Positions 33,046 to 45,100 of a DNA stretch of 64,000 bases are shown here, in pieces (the stretch's first letter is position 1; every line of letters begins with the position of its first letter). The notes beneath the pieces are model-generated. The model ran no database searches. It worked only from the letters and a program-made list of their open reading frames with translations, and was not told the origin of the DNA. The stretch is from assembly GCA_949126835.1 (NCBI GenBank), contig OX421507.1, forward strand, positions 28,346,822 through 28,410,821, in the 5' to 3' direction. The position numbers and the translations under genes were made by a program. The DNA comes from Anisus vortex. Taxonomy: Eukaryota > Mollusca > Gastropoda > Planorbidae.

Positions 33046-36000
33046 GAATATACTTTGAATAGAGTTAAAATATAGTTTGAATAAAGTAAAATATAGTTGA
33101 AATATAATTTGAATACATTTAAATATAGTTAAATATAGTTTGAATATAGTTAAATATAGTTGAAATATAGTTTAAATATAGTTAAATATAGTTTAAATAT
33201 AGTTTAAATATAGTTAAAATTTAGTTAAAATATAGTTAAATATATTAAATTATTGTTTGAATATAATTAAATATAGTTAAATATATTTGAGAAATAGTTT
33301 AAATATAGTTAAATATTGTTGAACTATAGTTTGAATATAGTTGAAATATACTTTAAATATAGTTGAAATATAGTTTAAAAATAATTAAATATAGTTGAAA
33401 AACAGTTTGATTATAGTTAAATATAGTTTATTTATAGTTTGAATATAGTTAAATACAGTTTAAATATACTTTGAATATTGTAAAAATATGTTTTGAAAAT
33501 AGTGAAATATAGTTGAAATATAGTTTGAATATAGTTAAATATAGTTTAAATATAGTTTGAATATAATTAAATATACTTTTAAATATAGTTTGAATATAGT
33601 TAAATATAGTTGAAATAAAATTTGAATATATAGTTAAATACAGCTGAAATATACTTTAAATATAGTTGACATATAGTTGATATATAGTTGAAATATAGTT
33701 GATATATAGTTTGAATATAGTTAAATATAGTTGAAATACTATTTGAATATAGTTAAATATTGTTAAAATATACTTTGAATATAGTTAAAATATAGTTTGA
33801 ATATAGTAAAATTTAGTTGAAATTGAGTTAAAATATAGTTAAAATTGAGTTAAAATATAGTTAAATATTGTTAATTATATTTGAGAAATAGTTTAAATAT
33901 AGTTAAATACTGTTGAACTATAGTTTGAATATAGTTGAAATATACTTTAAATATAGTTGAAATATGGTTTAAATATAATTAAATATAGTTGAAAAACAGT
34001 TTGATTATAGTTAAATATAGTTTAATTATAGTTTTAATATAGTTAAATACAGTTTATATATACTTTGAATATTGTAAAAATATGGTTTGAATATAGTGAA
34101 ATATAGTTGAAATATAGTTTAAATATAGTTAAATATAGTTTAAATATAGTTTGAATATAATTAAATATAGTTTTAAATATAGTTTCAATATAGTTAAATA
34201 TAGTTGAAATATAGTTTGAATATATAGTTAAATACAGCTGAAATATACTTTAAATATAGTTGAAATATAGTTGATATATAGTTTGAATATAGTTAAATAT
34301 AGTTGAAATACAATAAGAATATAGATAAATATAGTTAAAATATACTTTGAATATAGTTAAAATATAGTTTGAATATAGTATAATATAGTTGAAATTGAGT
34401 TAAAATATAGTTAAATATAGTAAAATGTAGTTGAAAATAGTTTGAATATAGTTAAATATAGTTGAAATATAGTTTGAATATAATTAAATATAGTTAAAAT
34501 ATAGTTTGAATATAGTTAAATATAGTTAGAATATAGTTTGATTATAATTACATATAGTTTAAAAATAGTTTGAATATAGTTGAAAATAGTTAAATACAGT
34601 GGAAATATACTTTAAATAAGTATGAATATAGTTTGAATATAGTTAAATATAGTTTAAATATAGTTTAATTATAGTTAAAATTGAGTTAAAATATAGTTAA
34701 ATATTGTAAAATATAGTTTGAATATAGTTAAATATAGTTAAATATAATTGAGAAATAGTTAAAATATAGTTAAATATTGTTGAACTATAATTTGAATATA
34801 TTTGAAATATAGTTTATATATAGTTCGAATATAGTTTAAATATAGTTAAATATAGTTTATAAATATTCTGATTATAGTTAAATATATTCGAAATATAGTT
34901 TGAATTAACTTAAATATAGTTGAAATATACTTTGAATATAATTAAATATAGTTGAACTATAGTTTGAATATAGTTGAAATATAGTTTAAATATAGTTTAA
35001 ATATAGTTTGAATATAGTTAAACATAGTTGAAATAAAGTTTGAATATATAGTTAAATACAGCTGAAATATACTTTAAATATAGTTGAAATATAGTTAATA
35101 TATAGTTTGAATATAGTTAAATATAGTTGAAATACAATTTGAATATAGTTAAATATTGTTAAAATATACTTTGAATGTAGTTAAAATATAGTTTGAATAT
35201 AGTAAAATATAGTTGAAATCGAGTTAAAATATAGTTAAATATAGTAAAATATAGTTGAAAATATTTTAAATATAGTTAAATATAGTTAAATATAGTTAAA
35301 TATAGTTGAAAATAGTTTGAATATAGTTAAATATAGTTGAAATATAGTTTGAATATAATTAAATATAGTTAAAATATAGTTTAAATATAGTTAAATATAG
35401 TTAAAATATAGTTGAAATATAGTTAAATATAGTTGAAATATAGTTGAAATATAGTTGAAATATATTTTAAATATAGTTGAAATATAGTTTAAATATAGTT
35501 AAATATAATTCAAAAATATAGTTTAAATATAGTTAAATATAGTTAAATATATTTAGATATAGTTGAAAATAGTTTGATTATAGTTAAATAAAGTTTAAAT
35601 ATATTTTGAATAGAGTTAAATACAGTGGAAATATACTTTAAATATAGTATGAATATAGTTGAAATATAGTTTGAATATAGTTAAATATAGTTTAAATATA
35701 GTTTGAATATAATTAAATATAGTTTTAAATATAGTTTGAATATAGTTAAATATAGTTTAAATATAGTTTGAATATATAGTTAAATACAGCTGAAATATAC
35801 TTAAAATATAATGAAATATAGTTGATATATAGTTTGAATATAGTTAAATATAGTTGAAATATAATTTGAATATAGTTAAATATTGTTAAAATATACTTTG
35901 AATATAGTTAAAATATAGTTTGAATATAGTAAAATATAGTTGAAATTGAGTTAAAATATAGTTAAATATAGTAAAATATAGTTGAACATATTTTAAATAT

Positions 36001-36508
36001 AGTTAAATATAGTTAAATATAGTTAAATATAGTTGAAAATAGTTTGATTATAGTTAAATTTAGTTTAAATATAGTTTGAATATAATTAAATATAGTTGAA
36101 AATAGTTTGAATAAAGTTAAATATAGTTGAAATATAGTTTGAATATAATTAAATATAGTTAAAATATAGTTTGAATATAGTTAAATATAGTTGAAATATA
36201 CTTTGAATATAGTTTAATATAGTTAAAATATAGTTTAAATATAATTACATATAGTTTAAATATAGTTTGAATATAGTTGAATATAGTTAAATACAGTGGA
36301 AATATACTTTAAATAAAGTATGAATATAGTTTGAATATACTTAAATATAGTTTAAATATAGTTTAAATATAGTTAAAATTGAGTTTAAATATATTAAAAT
36401 ATTGTAAAATATAGTTTGAATATAGATAAATATAAATGAAATATAGTTTGAATATATAGTTTAATACAGCTGAAATATACTTTAAATATATTTGAAATAT
36501 AGTTGATA

Positions 36509-36513
36509 TATAG
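36509..36513 (+). repeat. Target site duplication, 5' side of element D
   Basis: TATAG, repeated at 42127-42131 directly after the 3' LTR. The word is common in the satellite, but the position is exact. Confidence 0.8.
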
Positions 36514-36967
36514 TGCTATGAAGCCATAAAATAATATATAGGTAGTAGCTATATTAATAATTAAAAAGTCGAAATAAAACCCATTTTTGGATATTAAGAA
36601 AACCTATATCGGAAGTAGATATAGTTAAGTGACGGTCCATGCGGTCGGCAGTCTTTCTCATAACTCACAAGGAACGCAGGCAGTATTTTAGACTCAGGAG
36701 AAATAAATAAAATTGTGTATTATGTTGATACTATAAAGCTATATTTGTTCATTGGATGTGAAGTGTCAACTGTTAATGAATTGTTATTAAATAATATGCT
36801 GCAATAAGTCGTTCTTTTATTATTTACAAGTTTGGAAGTTATATTGTGGTGATGTCGTCCATTTTGATGTTCAAATCAATCAAATAATTCAGCTACTGCA
36901 ACTCAAATACTCTGAGAAGACTGGTGGTAATGTTTGATAGTCCAATAATAATAATAGGACATCAACA
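36514..36967 (+). repeat. 5' LTR of element D (454 bp)
   Basis: Starts TGCTATGAAGCC and ends GGACATCAACA. AAATAAATAAAA (near 36700) offers polyadenylation signals and TATAAAGC lies near 36732. I found no difference from the 3' copy. Confidence 0.96.
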
Positions 36968-36971
36968 GGTT

Positions 36972-36981
36972 TGGTGGCAGC
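36972..36981 (+). promoter_or_regulatory. Candidate primer-binding site of element D (tRNA-Leu-like)
   Basis: TGGTGGCAGC begins four bases after the LTR and complements the last ten bases of an animal tRNA-Leu with a CCACCA end. The match does not extend beyond ten bases. Confidence 0.55.
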
Positions 36982-37181
36982 TAACGGAGAGAGAAGCTGA
37001 AGGATATAATATTATGTTCAAATTCGAAATTTTTTGAACTTTTTGAAGACGTACTACAAACCACATGGAAAATTATGTGAGTACCAGTTTTTGAACAAAA
37101 CTGAAGCCTGAGTCAATTATTTCAAATACATATACTATTTATATGATTGAGCACTATAATAGCTCTAAGAAAATATAACAT

Positions 37182-40100
37182 TTGTACACCGATGACAAAT
37201 ATTTCATCATTGGAAAATTCGATACAAAAAATCAAAAAAAAGTGACTATACGCAGATCATTATTTAATATTTGCAACCGGAAAAAGTTTCGTTCCTCAAA
37301 TTTTAAGGATAGTCATCCTAATGTAGAACTGACTAAACAAAATCAAACAGTAAATACAATTCAACATAGAAGAAGGAGCTATTCACCTCCTAGGTCTAGA
37401 CATAATCAATTTGGCAATAGAAAAAAATTTGGTAATCAACCAAAATCTAATAATTATAAATGTATTTTTTGCAATGGTACAAACCATTCATCAGAATATT
37501 GTTACAGAAATAACAATGCAAGAGGTAGAAATTTCAATCCAAACTTCAATAGATCAAATGTTGATCATAGAGGTTTTTCAAATCCAAATTTTTCTAATTT
37601 TGATAATAGAAACTTTCCAAATCAGAATTTTTCAAATTTTGGAAACAGAAATATGCCAAATCAGAATTTTTCCAATAACAATGTGCCAAATCAACATGTT
37701 GGAAGACAAGATTTTCCTAATACTCAAAACAGACCTCAATCAAATTCCCAAAATGGAAGAAATAGAGGAAAACTTAACAATTCCACATCTCAATCTAATA
37801 ATGTCATATTTGAAAACAGGGGTCAGTTAATACTTTTTCCTGCTTATGTGGAAGGAAAGACCACTTACTGTCTAAGAGACACCGGAAGTAGTATAATATG
37901 TATAGATGAAAGTATCATTCCAAATCAGAAACCCACCAATATAATAAGAGTGGATACAATAAAACTTGGAAATGGTTCCACTGTAAATTGTCCTGTCACT
38001 ATAATAGACATTGATTGTCCTTGGCTCACTGGAAAAGCAGAGGCAGCCATAATGAAAAACTGTGTTGCACCTTTAATTATTGGTAATTCTTTCAATGTCA
38101 AACATGATAATAGTTTTGACATTTTTCAAAAATGGATGAATGAAAAATCCAATGACTTGAATTTGAAACCTGTTCTATTGCAAAATGAGAAGTTAGTAGA
38201 TTTACCAGAACAAGAATTTTACCCTGCTCTACAAACTTTTAATTTCTTACAAACCATAGGAAAGTCAGAAAATAATATTCTCAATGAGACACCTAATATT
38301 GACTTATCCATAAATAATGAAAAGGATAATCCTATTCCCAAATGGAATGGAACAGAAAAACTAGAACAGTATGTAAGCAAATTTGAAAGTCAATGTGAAA
38401 TAAACAATGTACCAAAAGAATTACATGCTATTTCATTATGTAGACATTTAGAAGGTCATAAACAAATATTCAACATTGCTAAAAATCAAATATCTGATTT
38501 TACTAAAATGAAGAGTGAGATATTATCATACATTGATAGTCCTCATAAAAAGGAAACCCAAATGAAAAAAACAGAAAATATCAGTTTAATAAACATGCCT
38601 TTTGATGAGCTAACTCTAAAACAAGAACAGAAAGAAGATCCATACATAATTAAAATGGTATCAGAAATTGAAAAAGGTCAGGTTAAAAATAAAAACATTG
38701 AAATAATAAATGGAATTCTCTGTAGAAAGGACACTAAATTAGATGTAACTCAAATAGTTATACCTAAAACATTAACTGTCAAAGTAATGCAAATTTCGCA
38801 CAACAATGCATTGTCAGGTCATTTGAGTAGCAAGAAAACAGTTTGTAAACTTAAAAAGAATTTCTGGTGGCCTAAAATGGAAAAAGATTTGAAAACATTT
38901 ATTAAAAGCTGTGATACCTGTCTTAGACATAATAAAAAAGATTCTAAACATAAGGCTCCAATACAAATGACAGATACCATAAACAAACCTTTTTACAAGA
39001 TAGCAGTTGATATAATAGGGCCCATGAAGCAGACTAAAACTACCAAAGCAAAGTTTGCCTTAACCATTATAGACATGGGGAGTAGATGGATAGAGGTAGT
39101 TCCATTAAGGGAAATAACTGCAGAAAGGGTCTGTAATGCTCTTTTACCTATCTTTTGTCGTTTCGGTTTTCCAAAGTTCATATTGAGTGACAATGGAACT
39201 CAATTCAAATCAAGCCTTACTCAAGCTTTTGCACAAATGTTAAAAATCACTCAAATTTTTAGTTCTATATACCATCCTGAATCAAATGGTATGATAGAAA
39301 GGGCTAATCAAACAATAAAACAAATGATAACAAAAGTGTGTGAAGACCATCCATTTGAATGGGATGATTACCTTCCAGCTATTTTGTTTGCTTATAGACA
39401 ATCGGTTCATGAAAGCACAGGATTTACACCATTTGAATTAGTGCTTGGCAAAAATCCCAATGGACCATTGGATAATTTCAAATCAGAATTATTAGGACTT
39501 AAAGAAAAAAAAATGTCTCCATTTGACTTAGTCAATAAAACTGAAAAACATATGAAAACAGCTTATGAATTTGCTGTACAAAAAAATGAAGAAATCAAAT
39601 CTAAAACTTTAATCAGAGAAAACATTCATAAGAACATGAGAAAAGTAGAAGTTGGTAATAAAGTACTTGTTTATTTGCCAATTGGCAGTGGCAATACTAT
39701 GGAATGGAAAGGACCTTTTGAAATTATGCACAAGTTATCAGATGTAACTTACAAAGTTAACATTAATAACAAAGAAAAAATTGTTCATTTAAACAATTTA
39801 AGAGCTTATGAGGAAAACCAAATAAATGACAGTCAGTCAGATATTGAAAGCAAAATACAAAATAACAATATGATAATTTTTGAAGATAACAATGTTCAGA
39901 ACATTCCAAACATTGACTATTTTTGTGGTATAACCACACCAGCCAATAATGAAATAGATCAAATACAGTTAGACCATATTGAAAATGAAATGGTTAAAAA
40001 CAATATTTTGAATTTATTGAATAAATTTAAAACAACAATAACAGAAAAACCAGGATTAACAAATGTCATTGAACATAAAATAGAACTGACTGATCAAAAA

Positions 40101-41387
40101 CAATTTCGATCAAAGGCATATAATATTCCTCAAATGCTTGTTGAAAAGGTAGATAAGGAATTAGATCAACTCATAGAAAGTAAGATAATAGCAAAATCTA
40201 TGTCTCAGTACTCATCACCCATGGTGATTGTTAAAAAAAAAAATGGTTCTATCAGATTATGTTGTGATTATCGCAAGCTCAATAAAGTAACAAAACTTGA
40301 TCAAGAGGGTTTGCCCAATATAGAACATATCATTAACACTATGGCCACTGGTAAAATATTTACTACCATAGATTTAACAAGAGGATTTTGGCAAGTGCCT
40401 CTTGATGAGAAATCAAAGGATTATACAGCTTTTATTACACATAAAGGCGTATTTAATTGGAACGTCATGCCCTTCGGTTTAGTCAATAGTACTGCTACAT
40501 TCACTAAACTCATGAGACATATTTTACCTCAAAATAAAAACATAGTTCACTATGTGGATGATATTTGTATTTTCACAAATACTTGGGATGAACACTTAAT
40601 TCTATTAGAGGAAGTGTTGCAAATATTGAAAGACAATAATTTAACAGTATCTCCTTCAAAATTAAAAATAGGAAAAACTGAGATTGAATTTCTAGGACAT
40701 AAATTTGAAAATGGCCAAGTAAAACCAACACAGCACTTACATAAGAAAATTCTAGAAATACAAACGCCTAAAACAAAAAAACATGTAAGGGCATTACTTG
40801 GATTGTTTAACTATTACAGTAAATTCATTCCAAACTATAGTCAAATAGTTAGACCTATTATAGATCTCACAAAAAAATTTCAACCCAATATTGTAAATTG
40901 GACTGACCAATGTGAAACATCATTTAAAATCCTAATAAATGCATTTTCTAAGGAACCAATACTAGAAACAATTCAAAAAGATGATGACATCATTCTAGCT
41001 TGTGATGCCTCAAAGTCCGGCTTAGGGGCTTGTATTTACAAAAAGGTCATTGTGGACTCTGAAATAGTTTATAAACCTGCCTATTATGTAAGTCGTGCAC
41101 TGACTAAAAGTGAAAGGAATTTTAGTGTCATAGAATTAGAGGGTTTGTGTATAGTCTATGCTGTACTTAAGTTTCAATACTATTTGTTGGGTCGTCAGTT
41201 CACAATTCTCACAGATCATAAACCGCTTGTGAATTTTAATGTCTCTAATGTCAATAACAAAAGAATAAATAAATATGCTTTACTTCTATCAGATTACAAA
41301 TTTCAGATAAAAAGTATTGTAGGAAAAGATAACCATTTACCTGATGTTCTGTCTAGATTATCCATACACATCACTGATATCCAATAG
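37182..41387 (+). CDS. pol: Gag remnant-protease-integrase-RT-RNase H polyprotein (element D, 1401 aa)
   Basis: One unbroken frame. Residues 1-60 match the end of element B's capsid (FKDSHP); the rest of the capsid is gone. Then come a CCHC knuckle (CIFCNGTNHSSEYC, ~94-107), Asn/Phe-rich repeats (NPNFSNF, NQNFSNF), aspartic protease (DTGS at 233-236), a capsid-like module (388-452, WNGTEKL), and integrase with HHCC, D610, D670 and E706 (D-x35-E) plus a GPF module (WKGPFEI). RT with YVDD at 1124-1127 and RNase H with D1275, E1318, D1345 and D1388 follow. All catalytic residues are present. The frame opens at a TTG, and the first in-frame ATG is only at 37653 (residue 158), after the knuckle. 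The normal start was thus lost with the capsid, and how it is translated is unclear. Function as a trans-dependent pol is an inference. Confidence 0.95.
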   Translation: MYTDDKYFIIGKFDTKNQKKVTIRRSLFNICNRKKFRSSNFKDSHPNVELTKQNQTVNTIQHRRRSYSPPRSRHNQFGNRKKFGNQPKSNNYKCIFCNGTNHSSEYCYRNNNARGRNFNPNFNRSNVDHRGFSNPNFSNFDNRNFPNQNFSNFGNRNMPNQNFSNNNVPNQHVGRQDFPNTQNRPQSNSQNGRNRGKLNNSTSQSNNVIFENRGQLILFPAYVEGKTTYCLRDTGSSIICIDESIIPNQKPTNIIRVDTIKLGNGSTVNCPVTIIDIDCPWLTGKAEAAIMKNCVAPLIIGNSFNVKHDNSFDIFQKWMNEKSNDLNLKPVLLQNEKLVDLPEQEFYPALQTFNFLQTIGKSENNILNETPNIDLSINNEKDNPIPKWNGTEKLEQYVSKFESQCEINNVPKELHAISLCRHLEGHKQIFNIAKNQISDFTKMKSEILSYIDSPHKKETQMKKTENISLINMPFDELTLKQEQKEDPYIIKMVSEIEKGQVKNKNIEIINGILCRKDTKLDVTQIVIPKTLTVKVMQISHNNALSGHLSSKKTVCKLKKNFWWPKMEKDLKTFIKSCDTCLRHNKKDSKHKAPIQMTDTINKPFYKIAVDIIGPMKQTKTTKAKFALTIIDMGSRWIEVVPLREITAERVCNALLPIFCRFGFPKFILSDNGTQFKSSLTQAFAQMLKITQIFSSIYHPESNGMIERANQTIKQMITKVCEDHPFEWDDYLPAILFAYRQSVHESTGFTPFELVLGKNPNGPLDNFKSELLGLKEKKMSPFDLVNKTEKHMKTAYEFAVQKNEEIKSKTLIRENIHKNMRKVEVGNKVLVYLPIGSGNTMEWKGPFEIMHKLSDVTYKVNINNKEKIVHLNNLRAYEENQINDSQSDIESKIQNNNMIIFEDNNVQNIPNIDYFCGITTPANNEIDQIQLDHIENEMVKNNILNLLNKFKTTITEKPGLTNVIEHKIELTDQKQFRSKAYNIPQMLVEKVDKELDQLIESKIIAKSMSQYSSPMVIVKKKNGSIRLCCDYRKLNKVTKLDQEGLPNIEHIINTMATGKIFTTIDLTRGFWQVPLDEKSKDYTAFITHKGVFNWNVMPFGLVNSTATFTKLMRHILPQNKNIVHYVDDICIFTNTWDEHLILLEEVLQILKDNNLTVSPSKLKIGKTEIEFLGHKFENGQVKPTQHLHKKILEIQTPKTKKHVRALLGLFNYYSKFIPNYSQIVRPIIDLTKKFQPNIVNWTDQCETSFKILINAFSKEPILETIQKDDDIILACDASKSGLGACIYKKVIVDSEIVYKPAYYVSRALTKSERNFSVIELEGLCIVYAVLKFQYYLLGRQFTILTDHKPLVNFNVSNVNNKRINKYALLLSDYKFQIKSIVGKDNHLPDVLSRLSIHITDIQ

Positions 41388-41660
41388 TTTATCTCAGTAC
41401 TACTGAAGTTGATTAGACAATACCTAAAGATAGTTGTCTATGACTAATTGTCATATAAACATTAGACATTATTCTTTGTGTCATATTTCTGCCTATGAAT
41501 TTTTTTTTGATTGTTTGTACATATATTAAATGAATTTTTTTTTCTCTATGTATTATTAAATGAATGATTATATGCATTAATTAAGATTAAGATAATTTTT
41601 TTCATTTTTGTAAACATTTTTCGTATCAAAAATAATAATAAATTATTATTTTTTCTCTGT
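41388..41660 (+). other. 3' untranslated region of element D
   Basis: AT-rich, no ORF; ends in TTTTTTCTCTGT before the G-rich tract. Confidence 0.7.
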
Positions 41661-41672
41661 GGTTGGGGGGTA
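41661..41672 (+). promoter_or_regulatory. Polypurine-like tract of element D
   Basis: GGTTGGGGGGTA directly before the 3' LTR. Two T interrupt it, but the six-G run is in the usual place. Confidence 0.65.
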
Positions 41673-42126
41673 TGCTATGAAGCCATAAAATAATATATAG
41701 GTAGTAGCTATATTAATAATTAAAAAGTCGAAATAAAACCCATTTTTGGATATTAAGAAAACCTATATCGGAAGTAGATATAGTTAAGTGACGGTCCATG
41801 CGGTCGGCAGTCTTTCTCATAACTCACAAGGAACGCAGGCAGTATTTTAGACTCAGGAGAAATAAATAAAATTGTGTATTATGTTGATACTATAAAGCTA
41901 TATTTGTTCATTGGATGTGAAGTGTCAACTGTTAATGAATTGTTATTAAATAATATGCTGCAATAAGTCGTTCTTTTATTATTTACAAGTTTGGAAGTTA
42001 TATTGTGGTGATGTCGTCCATTTTGATGTTCAAATCAATCAAATAATTCAGCTACTGCAACTCAAATACTCTGAGAAGACTGGTGGTAATGTTTGATAGT
42101 CCAATAATAATAATAGGACATCAACA
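41673..42126 (+). repeat. 3' LTR of element D (454 bp)
   Basis: Equal in length to 36514-36967 and, as far as I can read, identical to it. Confidence 0.96.
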
Positions 42127-42131
42127 TATAG
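42127..42131 (+). repeat. Target site duplication, 3' side of element D
   Basis: TATAG, matching 36509-36513. Confidence 0.8.
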
Positions 42132-45100
42132 TTTGAATATAGTTAAATATAGTTGAAATACAATTTGAATATATAGTTAAATATAGTTAAAATATACTTC
42201 AAGTTAAAAAATAGTTTGAATATAGTAAAATATAGTTGAAATTGAGTTAAAATAAAGTTAAATATAGTTAAATATAGTTGAAAATAGTTTAATTATAGTT
42301 AAATATAGTTGAAATATAGTTTGAATATAATTAAATATAGTTAAAATATAGTTTGAATATAGTTAAATATAGTTGATATATAGTTGAAATAAAATTTAAA
42401 TATAGTTAAATATAATTGAAATATAGTTTAAATATAATTAATTATAGTTAAATATTTTTAAATATAGTTTGAAAATAGTTAAATATAGTTAAATATAGTT
42501 TAAATATAGTTAAATCTTCTTAAATAAAGTTGAAAAACAGTTTGATTATAGTTAAATATAGTTTAAATATAGTTTGAATATAGTTAAATACAGTTTAAAT
42601 ATAATTTGAATATAGTAAATATATAATTTAAATATATTGAAATATAGTTGAAATATAGTTTGAATATAGTAAAGTATAGTTCAAATATAGTTTAAATATA
42701 TTTAAATATAGTTAAATATAGTTGAAAAATAGTTTGAATATAGCTAAATATAGTTGAACTAAAGTTTGAATATAGTTGAAATATAATAATAATAATTTAA
42801 ATATGTAAATATAGTTTAAAATAGTTTAAATATAGTTAAATATGGTTTTTAAAATAGTTTGAATATAATTGCAAAATAGTTTGAATATAGTAGGAATAAT
42901 ATTAAAATATAGTTTGAATATAGTTAAATATAGTCGAAATATAGTTTGAATATAGTTATAAATAGTTAGAATATAGTTTGAATATAGTTTGAATATAGTT
43001 TAAATATAGTTTAAATATATAGTTAAATACAGCTGAAATATACTTTAAATATATTTGAAATATAGTTGATATATAGTTTGAATATAATTAAATATAGTTA
43101 AATTTAGTTTGAATATAGTTAAATATAGTTAAAATATACTTTGAATATAGTTAAAAATAGATCAAATATACTTTGAATATAGTTAAAATATAGTTTGAAT
43201 ATAGTAAAATATAGTTGAAATTGAGTTAAAATATAGTTAAATATAGTAAAAAATAGTTGAAAATATTTTAAATATAGTTAAATATAGTTAAATATAGTTA
43301 AATATAGTTGAAAATAGTTTGATTATAGTTAAATATAGTTTAAATATAGTTTGAATATAATTAAATATAGTTGAAAATAGTTTGAATAAAGTTAAATATA
43401 GTTGAAATACAGTTTGAATATAATTAAATATAGTTAAAATGTTGTTTGAATATAGTTAAATATAGTGGAAATATACTTTGAATATAGTTTAATATAGTTA
43501 AAATATAGTTTGATTATAATTACATATAGTTTAAATATTGTTTGAATATAATTGAATATAGTTAAATACAGTGGAAATATACTTTTAATAAAGTATGAAT
43601 ATAGTTTGAATATAGTTAAATATAATTAAATATAGTTTAAATATAGTTAAAATTGAGTTAAAATATATTAAAATATTGTAAAATATAGTTTGAATATAGA
43701 TAAATATAGTTGAAATATAGTTTGAATATATAGTTAATTACAGCTGAAATATACTTAAAATATATTTGAAATATAGTATATATATTGTTTGAATATAGTA
43801 AAGTATAGTTCAAATATAGTTTGAATATATTTGAAAATAGTTAAATATAGTTGAAAAATAGTTTTAATATAGCTAAATATAGTTGAACTAAAGTTTGAAT
43901 ATAGTTGAAATATAATAATAATAATTTAAATATTTAAATATATTTAAAATTAGTTTGAATATAGTTAAATATGATTTAAAAATAGTTTGAATATAATTGC
44001 AAAATAGTTTGAATATAGTAAGAATAATATTACAATATAGTTTGAATATAGTTAAATATAGTCGAAATATAGTTTGAAAATAGTTATAAATAGTTAGAAT
44101 ATAGTTTGAATATAGTTAAATATAGTTGAAATATAGTTTGATTATATAGTTAAATACAGCTGAAATATACTTTAAATATATTTGAAATATAGTTGATATA
44201 TAGTTTGAATATAGTTAAATATAGTTTAAATACAATTTTAATATAGTTAAATATAGTTAAACTATACTTTGAATATAGTTAAAATATAGTTTGAATATAG
44301 TAAAATATAGTTGAAATTGAGTTAAAATATAGTTAAATATAGTAAAATATAGTTAAATATAGTTAGAATATATATATATATAGTTTAAATATAGTTTGAA
44401 TATAGTTAAATACAGTTTAAATATAATTTGAATATAGTAAATATATAATTAAAATATAGTGAAATATAGTTGAAAAATAGTTTGAATATAGCTAAATATA
44501 GTTAAACTAAAGTTTGAATATAGTTGAAATATAATAATAATAATAATAATTTAAATATTTAAATATAGTTGAAAATAGTTTGAATATAGTTAAATATGGT
44601 TTAAAAATAGTTTGAATATAATTGCAAAATAGTTTGAATATAGTGTGAATAATATTAAAATATAGTTTGAATATAGTTAAATATAGTCAAAATATAGTTT
44701 AAATATAGTTATAAATTGTTGAACTATAGTTTGAATATAGTTGAAATATACTTTAAATATAGTTGTAATATAGTTTAAATATAATTAAATATAGTTGAAA
44801 AACAGTTTGATTATAGCTAAATATAGTTTAATTATAGTTTGAATATAGTTAAATACAGTTTAAATATACTTTGAATATTGTCAAAATATGGTTTGAATAT
44901 AGTTAAATATAGTTTAAATATAGTTTGAATATAATTAAATATAGTTTTAAATATAGTTTGAATATAGTTAAATATAGTTGAAATATAGTTTAAATATATG
45001 TTTAAATACAGCTGAAATATACTTTAAATATAGTTGAAATATAGTTGATATTTAGTTTGAATATAGTTAAATATAGTTGAAATACAATTTGAATATAGTG

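Larger units (their letters stand above)
27287..36513 (+). repeat. AT-rich satellite, block 2
   Basis: Same word structure as block 1. The only foreign piece seen inside is the LINE fragment at 32901-33045. The stretch to ~29620 closely matches 36330-36513 plus 42132-44330 on either side of element D, showing a larger duplicated block. Minus-strand open frames here (for example near 27351 and 32702) are Ile/Phe/Tyr/Leu-rich by-products of the repeat. Confidence 0.95.
36514..42126 (+). mobile_element. Element D: very recent Gmr1-like retrotransposon lacking the usual capsid
   Basis: A 5.6-kb element with two 454-bp LTRs that appear identical on reading, a TATAG target duplication, a primer site, one open pol frame of 1401 codons, and a G-rich tract before the 3' LTR. 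Domain order is zinc knuckle, protease, capsid-like module, integrase, RT, RNase H. The leader and the N-terminal Gag found in element B are missing, leaving ~215 bases between LTR and ORF. It is probably mobilised with Gag from another copy. Confidence 0.94.
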
